A stretch of 9,522 nt of DNA from Pseudomonadota bacterium (GCA_023390695.1 JAEWCJ010000454.1:1-9522); one strand, 5' to 3'; shown: positions 1 to 7,553, counted from the stretch's first letter. The notes: a model not told the origin generated them from the letters alone. Translations and numbers: made by a program.

Positions 1-280
1 ATTCGATCACCTCGCCGCGCATCAGGAACTTGGCCAAAGCCACTGTTCCGGCAAAGCCCAGAAGGGCGATAATGAGTGCGGCCTCAAAATACAGGGTGCT
101 GCCCGTGCGGATACCGAATATCAGCAAGAGCAGCATCGCATTAACATAGAACGTGTCCAACCCCAGCACGCGGTCCTGCGCACGCGGCCCGCGCAGCATC
201 CGAAAGGCGGCACAGGCCATCGCCAGCACCAGAAATAGCTGCGCAACGAATAACGACCAGCTCAGCACCTGCATGCTCAT
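1..280 (-). CDS. mrpF: Mrp/Pha cation/proton antiporter subunit F (3' end off window)
   Basis: Small membrane subunit of the Mrp (Pha/Mnh) Na+ or K+/H+ antiporter complex in the inner membrane. The 93 visible residues contain three hydrophobic segments (about 5-25, 41-57 and 63-83). They also carry the family's conserved cytoplasmic loop, in which RGPRAQDRVLGLD (30-42) holds two conserved acidic residues. The visible end, RGEVIE, resembles the usual C-terminus of PhaF, so probably only the stop codon is missing. The ATG at 280 overlaps the mrpE stop as ATGA (280-277). A GGAG (complement of 289-292) lies 8 nt upstream, inside mrpE. A second ATG two codons later is a less likely start. The subunit's own role in transport is not settled; in studied systems all subunits are needed for a stable complex. 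Identification is by family resemblance of the whole short protein and by operon position. Confidence 0.93.
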   Translation of the reverse strand, partial: MSMQVLSWSLFVAQLFLVLAMACAAFRMLRGPRAQDRVLGLDTFYVNAMLLLLIFGIRTGSTLYFEAALIIALLGFAGTVALAKFLMRGEVIE

Positions 281-765
281 TCGAAAATCTCCAACAGCAG
301 ACGCTCATAACGTCCCTTGATGGTGTCGATCCAGGTCTGTTCATCGACCAGATCGAGAACGTGAATCAGCAGCACGCCGTTGTTCGAGTTGAAATTGACC
401 CAGAGCGTGCCTGGCGTCGCAGTGATGATGCAGGCCAGTATCGCCAACGCGTATCGATTGCGAATATCGAGCGGAATGCTCAGAAAGCCCGACGTCAGAT
501 CGCGATGCCGCGGACCCATCACAATGCGGGCCACAGCAATGTTCGAGCGGATGATATCGGCAAGAACGATCAGCCCAAGAACGATGATCGCCCGCGGATT
601 GCGAACGCTTTGCTTGGGTGCCTGCACCGCCCGCAGCAACCAGCCGCCGATCACGGCGAGAATAGCACCCAAGAGAATCTGTCCCGGCGAGACCGACAGA
701 TTGAGCAGCAGCCACATCGCCAGAAGACCAAGCGACAGTAAGGGAAACGGCAGCAAGCGCCTCAT
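277..765 (-). CDS. mrpE: Mrp/Pha cation/proton antiporter subunit E
   Basis: A 162-aa membrane subunit of the Mrp antiporter. Two or three hydrophobic segments fill the N-terminal half (about 8-25, 28-45 and 58-78). They are followed by the family's characteristic soluble C-terminal domain. That domain includes MGPRHRDL (83-90), the stretch around FLSIPLD (94-100), TATPGTLWV (115-123) and a terminal segment rich in charged residues (RYERLLLEIFE). Length and motif order match MnhE/MrpE/PhaE. The ATG at 765 overlaps the mrpD stop as ATGA, with an AGGGGG-like ribosome site inside the end of mrpD. The stop overlaps the mrpF start in the same way. These overlaps imply translational coupling and equal dosage of neighbouring subunits. 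Confidence 0.96.
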   Translation of the reverse strand: MRRLLPFPLLSLGLLAMWLLLNLSVSPGQILLGAILAVIGGWLLRAVQAPKQSVRNPRAIIVLGLIVLADIIRSNIAVARIVMGPRHRDLTSGFLSIPLDIRNRYALAILACIITATPGTLWVNFNSNNGVLLIHVLDLVDEQTWIDTIKGRYERLLLEIFE

Positions 766-2375
766 GGGCTGCCCCCTTTCTTCGCAGGCTTTGCTACGGG
801 CGCAAGCACGCTGTTGATATAGCCGTCCGGCGCATGAATGGCCCCGGCGGCGGCCTGCATGTAGCGCATGGCAGGTTCGGCTCGCACGGTCAGCGTCACG
901 CTGATCAGCAGCAACAGTATGATCGGAATGATTTCGACCACGCCGACGCGCGGCACGATCCGTTCAGACGGCGTCCACAAGGTCCGGATCCCCGCACGCG
1001 TCATAGCTATCAAGGTCATCAATCCTGACAGCATCAACAGTACCAGCAGGATCCAGGTGATGGGCGCGAGGCTCGCTTCCGCTCCGGGGGCGTTGAATAG
1101 CGCCGTCAGGATCGCGAACTTGGCGATAAACCCGGACAGAGGCGGCAGGCCTGCAATCACCAGCGTGCAGCCCATGAAACACAATCCCAGAATTGCGACG
1201 GTTGCCGGGATGACAATACCGATTTCCTCCTCCTCCTCGTCCTCATCCTCGCCATAGGCCTCGCGGGTGACAGCCAGCACGTCGGCAAACGGGTCGCGGC
1301 CTCGCTCAACGAGTTCGATCAGCATGAACAACGCGGCAATGGCAACCGTCGAACTGACGAGATAGAACAATGCCGGCCCGGTCACACCGGCCTGCCCGAC
1401 TGCAATTGCGGCCAGAACCGTTCCGGACGAGATCAGCACTGTGAAACTGGCGAGCCGGGCCATGTCCTGCGCGGCCAGCGCGCCAATGACGCCGAACATG
1501 ATCGTCGCGATGGCTCCTACCAGCAACCACTCGCTGCCCAGAAATGCCGAGGTGCCGCTATCTTCGCCAAACAGCAGCAGCCACAACCGGAGGATCACGT
1601 AGATCCCGAGCTTGCTCATGATCGAGAACATGGCTGCGACGGGCGGCGCGGCGGCCGCATAGGTGTTCGGGAGCCAGAAGCAGAGCGGCCAGATGCCGGC
1701 TTTGACCAGAAATGCAATTCCGAGCAACGCGGCCCCTGCTTCCATCAGCGACCGATTCTCGGCCGGCAGCTCTGGAATGCGCATGGCAAGATCGGCCATG
1801 TTGAGCGTACCAGTGACGCTGTAGATCAGGCTCACGCCGATCAGGAACAGAAATGACGCCGCAAGATTGATGGCAATATAATGCAGTCCCGCGCGGACGC
1901 GCAGGATCCCCGATCCATGCAGCGCAAGACCGTATGAGGCTGCGAGCAGAAGCTCAAAGAAAACGAACAGATTGAAGAGATCGCCGGTGAGGAATGCACC
2001 GTTCAGTCCCATCAGCAGGAATTGAAACAGCGAATGGAAGTGCGATCCGGCCCGATGCCAGCGCGCCAGCGAAAACACCAGCGAGGCCAGTGCAAGCACC
2101 GCCGTGAGCAGCACCATGATTGCGGCAAGCCGATCGGCGACCAGCACAATGCCGAACGGCACAGGCCAGTTCCCCAGACGGTAGACCAATGCCTGGGGCA
2201 ACGTATCTGTAAGATACAGCAGCACAATTCCGACGCCTATCAGCGCGATGACCGAGGCGAGATTGATCACCGCCTTGAGCCGGCGCTGGCGTTCCTGGAT
2301 CAACAGCATCACTGCTCCGGCAATCAGCGGAAGCACGATCGGAATAATCAGGATATGGTCGAGCCAGCCCATCAC
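762..2375 (-). CDS. mrpD: Mrp/Pha cation/proton antiporter subunit D (complex-I NuoN/M/L-like)
   Basis: A 537-aa polytopic membrane protein with about 14 transmembrane segments, homologous to the proton-pumping subunits of respiratory complex I. Conserved charged residues for ion or proton translocation are visible. E141 lies in NLFVFFELL, K225 in FLVKAGIWPLCFWLP, and K255 in IMSKLGIY. PPLSGFIAKF (411-420) is the late-helix motif. A run of nine acidic residues (376-384) sits in a loop between membrane segments. The start is uncertain: a GTG at 2375 overlaps the mrpC stop by 4 nt, and an ATG lies at 2372. GGGAG (complement of 2384-2388) is 8 nt before the GTG and 11 nt before the ATG, which slightly favours the GTG. 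It lies between mrpC and mrpE in the standard operon order. All key residues are present and the gene appears intact. Confidence 0.97.
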   Translation of the reverse strand: MMGWLDHILIIPIVLPLIAGAVMLLIQERQRRLKAVINLASVIALIGVGIVLLYLTDTLPQALVYRLGNWPVPFGIVLVADRLAAIMVLLTAVLALASLVFSLARWHRAGSHFHSLFQFLLMGLNGAFLTGDLFNLFVFFELLLAASYGLALHGSGILRVRAGLHYIAINLAASFLFLIGVSLIYSVTGTLNMADLAMRIPELPAENRSLMEAGAALLGIAFLVKAGIWPLCFWLPNTYAAAAPPVAAMFSIMSKLGIYVILRLWLLLFGEDSGTSAFLGSEWLLVGAIATIMFGVIGALAAQDMARLASFTVLISSGTVLAAIAVGQAGVTGPALFYLVSSTVAIAALFMLIELVERGRDPFADVLAVTREAYGEDEDEEEEEIGIVIPATVAILGLCFMGCTLVIAGLPPLSGFIAKFAILTALFNAPGAEASLAPITWILLVLLMLSGLMTLIAMTRAGIRTLWTPSERIVPRVGVVEIIPIILLLLISVTLTVRAEPAMRYMQAAAGAIHAPDGYINSVLAPVAKPAKKGGSP

Positions 2376-2716
2376 AGCTCGCGCTCCCTGCCGTCGACGT
2401 GATCGGTGCCGGTCAATCCGCGCGAGGCAAGAAGCACGACCAGGAATAATGCAGTGGTGGCGAAACTGATCACGATGGCGGTCAGCACCAGAGCCTGTGG
2501 CAAGGGGTCGGCGAACTGGGCGGGATCTGCAGTCTGCGCTTTATCGAGAAAGGCGGCTGCGCCGACCCGCAAGCGCCCCATGCTCAAGATGAACAGGTTG
2601 ACCGCATACGACAGCAGCATCAGCCCCATGATCACCTGAAAGGTGCGGGGCCGCAGCAGCAGCCATACACCAGAGCTGGTCAGCACGCCGATAGCGAGGG
2701 ACAGGACAAGCTCCAT
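2372..2716 (-). CDS. mrpC: Mrp/Pha cation/proton antiporter subunit C (NuoK-like)
   Basis: A 114-aa membrane subunit homologous to NuoK of complex I. Three hydrophobic segments lie at about 3-21, 27-47 and 75-97. Family motifs include GLMLLSYAVNLFIL (31-44) and the DPLPQALVLTAIVISFA stretch (70-86). The C-terminus is short, hydrophilic and charged. The ATG at 2716 follows the mrpA stop after only 3 nt, and the ribosome site (GGAGG) lies within the end of mrpA. Its stop overlaps the mrpD start. Family knowledge places it at the interface between the two large antiporter-like subunits. Length is normal and I see no oddities. Confidence 0.95.
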   Translation of the reverse strand: MELVLSLAIGVLTSSGVWLLLRPRTFQVIMGLMLLSYAVNLFILSMGRLRVGAAAFLDKAQTADPAQFADPLPQALVLTAIVISFATTALFLVVLLASRGLTGTDHVDGREREL

Positions 2717-2719
2717 AGC

Positions 2720-5587
2720 CTACTTGTCCTCCGTCGTTGCTGCCGCACGATGACTGCGGAGGGATTGATGCGCGAGCGCAACCAGCATCAGCGCCGTGGC
2801 ACCGAGCACAAGGGCGAAAACGCCAAAATCAAACAGCACCGCACTCGCGGTCGGAATATGCCCGATCACGGGAACGTCCAGATATGCAAAATAGGAGGTC
2901 AGGAAGGGGCGCGAGAACAACCAGGCGGCGAGCCCGGTTATGGCCGCGGTCAACAACCCCACGGAAATCCAGCGCAGCGGCAAGATACGCAGCCGCGTTT
3001 CCACAAAGCGGCTGCCGCGCCCCATATATTGGAGGATCAGCGCAATCGCCATGGTGATGCCGGCCGAGAATCCGCCGCCGGGCAGATCATGACCGCGCAG
3101 GAACAGGAAGGCGGCAGTCATCACAATCATCGGAAGCAGCAATTGCATAACCATCGCCGGAATTTTCAGGACATCGTCGATCTCACTGGCGGTCTGCGTC
3201 TGCTGTTCCGGTACGCCGACGCTGTCTGCCGCGGGGCGGAAGCGCCGCAGCAACGCGAACACGGTCAGCGCCACCACGCCGAGGACGGTGATTTCGCCCA
3301 GCGTATCGAAGGCGCGGAAGTCCACCAGGATCACATTGACGACATTGGTGCCGCCGCCCTCGCTATAGGCGCGCTCCAGGAAAAATTTCGAAATGCTGTC
3401 CGGCAGCGGCATCGTCATTGCCGCATAGGCCAGCAGTGCAAGCCCGACACCGGAGGCGCCGGCAATGGTAAGGTCGCGCAGACGGCGGGCCCGCGCCAGC
3501 AGCGATAGCTTCTCCTCCTCCGCCGGTTCGAAGCGCTTTGGCAGCCATCGCAGGCCGAGCAGCAACAGCACGGTCGTAACGATTTCCACGACAAGCTGGG
3601 TGATCGCGAGGTCAGGAGCGGACAGCCAGGTGAATGTCAGGCAGGTTGCAAGCCCGGCCACACCGATCAGGATCAGTGCGGCGAGCCGGTGAAACTTGGC
3701 CATATAGGCGCCGCCAAAGGCGCAAACGATGCCGATCGCCCACATCGCCGCAAAGACGGGGTCGAGGCCGGCCCCGCTCAGCAGCGGCAGATCGAAGCCA
3801 TGCAGATAGAGCGGTGCGGCCGCGGCGGCGAGCGCCAGCGCCACCACCAGGAATAATTGCGGCTGGAGCCGGCGAGTACCGAAGACGCGTTCCAGCGCCC
3901 TCGCCCAGCGCCAGGACAACGTCACCAGAATGCGCTCGAATATGCGCTGGGCGTCGAGAGAACCGAGTATTCCGCCTCCATCATCACCCTGCTGCAGGCT
4001 CTTGCGAAGCGCGAGATACAGGAGGACACCGCCAATCAAAGCAATTGTGCTCATCAGCAGGGGCAGATTGAAGCCGTGCCAGACCGCAAGACTGTATTGT
4101 GGCGTCATTGGGCCGAGCACGGAGACCACGGCGATCTTGAGGAACGGCCCGATGGTGAGTGCGGGAATGATCCCGACCACAAGACACAGCACGACCAGAA
4201 ACTCGACGGGAAAACGCATCCAGCGCGGCGGCTCATGCGGTGTTCGCGGCAGGTCGTGGGCTAACGGGCCAAAAAACACATCGCGAATGAAGCGCAGGGA
4301 GTAAGCCACGCTGAAGGTGCTGGCGATGGTCACGATATAGGGCAGCGCATCGTCCAGCCGAGAGCCGTCGTGGGTTTGGATGGTCTCGGCGAAGAACATC
4401 TCTTTCGACAGGAAGCCGTTCAGGAGCGGAACGCCCGCCATCGCCGCGGCCGCCACCATCGCCAGCGTTGCCGTGATCGGCATGTAATGCCACAGGCCGC
4501 TCAGACGGCGGATATCGCGCGTGCCCGTCTCGTGATCAATGATGCCCGCGGCCATGAACAACGAAGCCTTGAAGGTGGCATGGTTCATGATGTGAAAGAT
4601 CGCCGCCACCAGCGCCAATGGCCGGTCCAGCCCGATCAGCAGCGTGATCAGACCGAGATGGCTGATGGTGGAATAAGCCAGCAGGCCTTTGAGATCCTGC
4701 TGGAAGATCGCGAAGAAGGCTCCGATGACGAAGGTGGCAAGCCCCACGGTTCCGACCAGCCACAACCATTCGTAAGTGCCGGCAAGCGCGGGCGACAGCC
4801 GCACCAACAGAAACACGCCGGCTTTCACCATCGCGGCCGAGTGCAGATAGGCCGAGACCGGCGTCGGAGCGGTCATTGCCTGCGGTAGCCAGATATGGAA
4901 GGGAAATTGCGCGCTTTTGGTGAAAGCGCCGAGCAGAATGAGGATCAGGACCACAAGATAGAGCGGATGCGCACGGATCGTGTCACCGGCCGCCAGGATG
5001 GCATCCAGATCGTAGCTGCCCGCAATGTGCCCTATCACCAGTGCGCCTGCGAACAGGCATAATCCGCCGGTGGCCGTGATCGTCAGGGCCATGCGAGCGC
5101 CGTCGCGGGCACTGGCGTTATGGTGCCAGTAGCCGATCAGCAGAAAGGAGAAAAGGCTGGTCAGTTCCCAGAAAAAGACCAGTTGGATCAGGTTGCCCGA
5201 AAGCACGATGCCAAGCATTGCCCCCATGAACGCAAGGAGAAATGCAAAAAAGCGCGGGACCGGGTCCGATGGGGACATGTAGTAGCGGGCATACACCACG
5301 ACCAGAAAGCCGATGCCCGCAATCATGAGGACGAAGACATAGGCGAATCCGTCCAGCCGCAGGACGAAATTCAGACCGAGCTGGGGCAGCCACGCGATTT
5401 CATGCCGGATCACCGCACCGTCCACCACGGCCGGGTAGAGCGAACCGACCATGATCAGGATGGCCAGCGCAATCGCCCCGGCCAGCCATGCCTCGGCATT
5501 GCGGGCATTGCTAGGAAGCAGCGCGGCTATGATGGCTCCGGCGAAGGGAAGTGTAAGCGCGACGATGAGGACGGAGTAATGCGGCAT
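2720..5587 (-). CDS. mrpA: Mrp/Pha cation/proton antiporter subunit A fused to subunit B
   Basis: A 955-aa polytopic membrane protein, the first gene of the operon. Residues 1 to about 500 are the NuoL-like antiporter module. It shows E141 (VFFWELTS), K224 (FTKSAQFPFHIWLP), H249 and K255 (YLHSAAMVKAG), K300 (QDLKGLLAYSTISH) and LLNGFLSKEMFF (388-399). Residues about 580-780 are the MrpA C-terminal region, including SAPDLAITQLVVEIVTT with E668, and a later helix with D756 and E765 (FDTLGEITVLG). Residues about 805-940 are an MnhB/MrpB domain with RGHDLPGGGFSAG (831-843). This A-B fusion is the group-2 Mrp arrangement known from rhizobial pha operons, so no separate mrpB is expected. The ATG at 5587 has an AAGAGGTG ribosome-site match (complement of 5601-5608) 13 nt upstream, a rather long spacing. 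Role: forms the proton and cation path of the complex with MrpD. Confidence 0.97.
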   Translation of the reverse strand: MPHYSVLIVALTLPFAGAIIAALLPSNARNAEAWLAGAIALAILIMVGSLYPAVVDGAVIRHEIAWLPQLGLNFVLRLDGFAYVFVLMIAGIGFLVVVYARYYMSPSDPVPRFFAFLLAFMGAMLGIVLSGNLIQLVFFWELTSLFSFLLIGYWHHNASARDGARMALTITATGGLCLFAGALVIGHIAGSYDLDAILAAGDTIRAHPLYLVVLILILLGAFTKSAQFPFHIWLPQAMTAPTPVSAYLHSAAMVKAGVFLLVRLSPALAGTYEWLWLVGTVGLATFVIGAFFAIFQQDLKGLLAYSTISHLGLITLLIGLDRPLALVAAIFHIMNHATFKASLFMAAGIIDHETGTRDIRRLSGLWHYMPITATLAMVAAAAMAGVPLLNGFLSKEMFFAETIQTHDGSRLDDALPYIVTIASTFSVAYSLRFIRDVFFGPLAHDLPRTPHEPPRWMRFPVEFLVVLCLVVGIIPALTIGPFLKIAVVSVLGPMTPQYSLAVWHGFNLPLLMSTIALIGGVLLYLALRKSLQQGDDGGGILGSLDAQRIFERILVTLSWRWARALERVFGTRRLQPQLFLVVALALAAAAAPLYLHGFDLPLLSGAGLDPVFAAMWAIGIVCAFGGAYMAKFHRLAALILIGVAGLATCLTFTWLSAPDLAITQLVVEIVTTVLLLLGLRWLPKRFEPAEEEKLSLLARARRLRDLTIAGASGVGLALLAYAAMTMPLPDSISKFFLERAYSEGGGTNVVNVILVDFRAFDTLGEITVLGVVALTVFALLRRFRPAADSVGVPEQQTQTASEIDDVLKIPAMVMQLLLPMIVMTAAFLFLRGHDLPGGGFSAGITMAIALILQYMGRGSRFVETRLRILPLRWISVGLLTAAITGLAAWLFSRPFLTSYFAYLDVPVIGHIPTASAVLFDFGVFALVLGATALMLVALAHQSLRSHRAAATTEDK

Positions 5588-5622
5588 CGTCGGCTTCGGA
5601 CACCTCTTAGCTGGGACGGGTC

Positions 5623-5653
5623 AATATAGCCCCCTCTTTCGGACGAACTCCAA
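5623..5653 (-). promoter_or_regulatory. candidate mrp operon promoter
   Basis: On the minus strand a TTGGAG (complement of 5648-5653) is followed after 19 nt by TATATT (complement of 5623-5628), about 35 nt before the mrpA ATG. The -10 match is good. The -35 is partial and the spacer is longer than ideal. The position, directly upstream of the first gene of the operon, is what makes it credible. Confidence 0.28.
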
Positions 5654-5860
5654 GATAACCGATCCCTTGGGCCATAGGAAAGTCCCGCTCGTGTGTCATC
5701 GTGGACATCGAGCAAGCCGATAGCCAGCTTATCCCCGATCCAGGCGCTATCCGGGGTCTACGCCGGCTGCAGTGCGGCAGTTTTGGCCCTTGGTGGCGGC
5801 GCCAGGGACGCAATGGTATGGCGCTTGTGCTCCGCCCGCGCCCACTTGTCGCACGTTTTC

Positions 5861-5899
5861 GGGCGAATCGCGCCTCATGATGGCGTGAGGCTCCCGCCC
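5861..5899. repeat. nested inverted repeat, stem-loop
   Basis: An outer pair GGGCG (5861-5865)/CGCCC (5895-5899) encloses a perfect 6-bp pair GCCTCA (5872-5877)/TGAGGC (5886-5891) around an 8-nt loop. The two stems are separated by short unpaired stretches on each side. It could fold in the RNA of the long 3' or 5' untranslated region, or be a repetitive palindromic element. Chance is possible in GC-rich DNA. Confidence 0.3.
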
Positions 5900-5985
5900 C
5901 ATGCAGGGCAAGCCAAGGCCCCGAGGTTGCGTGTGGCAAAGGGGGGTGCCCGCAACCAAGGACGCGAATTTGAAGCGAGAGCGCC

Positions 5986-6032
5986 GTCTCCGAGATCGAG
6001 GGCCTGCCAGCAGGCAGCAAGACCTCGGAGAC
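5986..6032. terminator. nested hairpin downstream of the propeller gene, possible terminator
   Basis: A perfect 9-bp pair GTCTCCGAG (5986-5994)/CTCGGAGAC (6024-6032) encloses a second hairpin, GCCTG (6002-6006)/CAGGC (6011-6015), with loop CCAG. It lies 20 nt beyond the stop of the propeller gene on the minus strand, where a terminator or 3'-end-stabilising structure is expected. It is followed by no T tract on either strand, so a simple Rho-independent terminator is not established. Confidence 0.4.
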
Positions 6033-6052
6033 AGGTACGATCAATTCGCCAA

Positions 6053-7363
6053 TCAGCCGGTATATTCGAGGATGTGAAGACCCAGACCCCAGCGGTCGGC
6101 CATATAGATCAATCCGGTCTCTGGATCGACCTGGACGTCGTTGCTCTGCGGACAGCAGCGCTCCTTGTTGCCGGCCGGAATATAATAGCCGACCTCCTTC
6201 GGACTGAAGGGGTTCGACCAGTCGATGATGCGAAGCCCGGCGTTGAACCAGCAGATGTAGGCCAGATCGTCCTTCTTCATATCGAGCCAGATATTGTGCG
6301 CGCCATATCGTGCGCCGGTGCGGCTCCACTTCAGATCGATCGGACGCATCGTATAGGGATCGATCTCATAAGGCATGAATGTGCTGACAAGCTGCGGCTT
6401 ATGCACGTTGCGCAGATCGTAAAAGCTCATGAAGGCCGGGGGATGATCGCAGTTGACGGTGGTCGTTTCCTGCGTCGCAATGCCGAATTCCGAACCTTCC
6501 GGCACCAGAAAGCTGTGATAGCAGCCCGGCCAGCCATGCGTCTCATGCGGATTCTCGCGCCACATCAGCGTGGGCTTGCTGGGATCGGTGAGATCGAACA
6601 TGGCGATGCCACCATCCCAATAACCGGCGGCGACGTAGTTCCCGAACGGATTGCCTTCGTGAATCCACACCCCCTTGCCGTCAACGATGTCGTTGTTCCA
6701 GCTCGGCGCTTCGCCTTCCTTCTGACCCGGGATTGCGCCAAACCCGATCAATTCCGGATTCCAAGGATCCTTCATGTCGTGGACAAGCAGCACCTTGCCT
6801 TTGTAGCCGTCCTTGAAGCCCGAGCTGTAAAGCAGGTTGCGCTTGCGGTCGTAGATGGGGCGATGGATGCCGAAACCATCGGTCCGGATATAGCGCACGA
6901 ATTTCGGATTGAACGGATCGGTGTTGTCGAAGATGCGCAGCCCCGGTACGGCGTCCGGAAACTCGCTGCGCAGTTTGGGGCGCAACTCACTGTTGGTCAG
7001 CAAGACCTCATCGTTGATACGCAACACCTTGTGCGTGCGCGCCGCCCGTGAATCGACGAGCTGATTCATGATCTTCGGCTTGGATGGATTGGACACGTCC
7101 AGAATGGTCATCCCGTCGTGGCCATTCACACCGGAAGCGGCGACGTAACACACGCCCTTGCCCACCTGGATCTGGAAGGCGTCGCCCCATCCATTGAGAT
7201 CGGAATGCGCGACGAGCCGGACGTTGCGGGATTCCTCCGGCCAGGGCTCGGTCAGTTGATGGGCGACGCCGATATATTGCTCAGGTCCGCCGCCACGAAC
7301 CGGATTGGGATGATAATAGGGCCTGGACACGTCGAATTCTCCGCCTCGGTTTGGTCCGGCCAT
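6053..7363 (-). CDS. LVIVD-repeat beta-propeller protein of unknown function
   Basis: A 436-aa protein built from repeats ending in the LVIVD pattern (hydrophobic strand, D, then a N/D-P turn). The copies are GMTILDVSNP (84-93), GLRIFDNTDP (141-150), KVLLVHDMKDP (190-200), GGIAMFDLTDP (251-261), FMSFYDLRNV (311-320), GLRIIDWSNP (376-385) and a degenerate GLHILEY (428-434). This predicts a propeller of about seven blades. Blades 2 to 6 each begin their first strand just after a histidine: H111 (THKVL), H167 (IHRPI), H235 (IHEGN), H283 (YHSFL) and H356 (AHNIW). Blade 7 has N408-D409 there instead. A Cys pair (C403-C404) precedes blade 7. From the ATG at 7363 there is no signal peptide or membrane segment, so the protein is probably cytoplasmic. 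The frame stays open upstream to 7576, but that part would cross the promoter/operator region and reads unlike the protein, so 7363 was chosen despite a poor ribosome site. It is divergent from padR, which probably controls it. The substrate and any enzymatic activity are unknown. Confidence 0.85.
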   Translation of the reverse strand: MAGPNRGGEFDVSRPYYHPNPVRGGGPEQYIGVAHQLTEPWPEESRNVRLVAHSDLNGWGDAFQIQVGKGVCYVAASGVNGHDGMTILDVSNPSKPKIMNQLVDSRAARTHKVLRINDEVLLTNSELRPKLRSEFPDAVPGLRIFDNTDPFNPKFVRYIRTDGFGIHRPIYDRKRNLLYSSGFKDGYKGKVLLVHDMKDPWNPELIGFGAIPGQKEGEAPSWNNDIVDGKGVWIHEGNPFGNYVAAGYWDGGIAMFDLTDPSKPTLMWRENPHETHGWPGCYHSFLVPEGSEFGIATQETTTVNCDHPPAFMSFYDLRNVHKPQLVSTFMPYEIDPYTMRPIDLKWSRTGARYGAHNIWLDMKKDDLAYICWFNAGLRIIDWSNPFSPKEVGYYIPAGNKERCCPQSNDVQVDPETGLIYMADRWGLGLHILEYTG

Positions 7364-7396
7364 GTCTGCGGACAAGCACAATCCGCGAGATGGCCC

Positions 7397-7420
7397 GTTT
7401 ATGGTCCTAGTACCATAAAC
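7397..7420. promoter_or_regulatory. 24-nt inverted repeat, candidate PadR operator
   Basis: The arms GTTTATGGT (7397-7405) and ACCATAAAC (7412-7420) are perfect reverse complements around a 6-nt spacer whose centre is CTAG. It starts 33 nt upstream of the propeller gene's ATG and lies 133 nt upstream of padR. It covers the candidate -10 of the propeller promoter. This is the arrangement expected for a dimeric winged-helix repressor that controls the divergent gene and often its own. The A/T-rich arms stand out from the GC-rich surroundings. That PadR binds here is inferred from position and symmetry only. Confidence 0.6.
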
Positions 7421-7440
7421 TCGATTATGATGAACAGCAA
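7412..7440 (-). promoter_or_regulatory. candidate promoter of the propeller gene
   Basis: On the minus strand TTGCTG (complement of 7435-7440) and TATGGT (complement of 7412-7417) are separated by 17 nt. This would give a start site near 7405 and a leader of about 40 nt. The hexamer matches are only moderate (3/6 and 4/6). A CATAAT nearer the -35 is an alternative -10. On the plus strand TATGAT (7426-7431) could be a -10 for padR. If so, the inverted repeat would lie over its -35 region. Confidence 0.3.
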
Positions 7441-7553
7441 ATCCCGCGAGCCAATGAAGGCTGGCGAGCCCACTTGATCCCCTCCCAGAGCAGGATTTAC
7501 GCCATGCGGGCAAGCTGGCATGACATCTGGATGGGCTGATTCGAGATTTGAAA

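Larger units (their letters stand above)
5588..6052. other. 465-nt intergenic region with no recognisable gene
   Basis: This gap lies between the propeller gene and mrpA, both on the minus strand. Frames that stay open here give low-complexity, Arg/Pro/Ala-rich translations that resemble no family I recognise, and no start has a convincing ribosome site. The right part holds a nested inverted repeat just after the propeller gene's stop (5986-6032). The middle holds another nested inverted repeat (5861-5899). The left 70 nt are the leader and candidate promoter of the mrp operon. No tRNA-like or recognisable riboswitch pattern was seen by eye. Confidence 0.6.

Noticed and set aside
2750..3508. 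A 252-codon + strand frame opposite mrpA
   Set aside because: Its His/Gln/Arg-rich, low-complexity translation is typical of the antisense of a membrane protein gene.
5607..6329. A 240-codon minus-strand frame crossing the gap
   Set aside because: It overlaps the 3' end of the propeller gene in another frame, and the rest is Arg/Pro/Ser-rich with no family resemblance.
5693..7051. A 452-codon open frame on the + strand opposite the propeller gene
   Set aside because: It is the antisense of a clear repeat protein in GC-rich DNA. Its translation has no recognisable domain, and its first third lies in the gene-free gap without a ribosome site. It is best explained as a shadow frame.
7474..7501. 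TTGATC...TTTACG as a padR promoter
   Set aside because: The spacing is 16 nt and the -10 match is poor; it could not be separated from background.
7503..7522. A 5-bp inverted repeat (CATGC/GCATG, 10-nt spacer) upstream of padR, as a second operator
   Set aside because: The arms are short and differ from the strong palindrome at 7397-7420; this level of symmetry is expected by chance.
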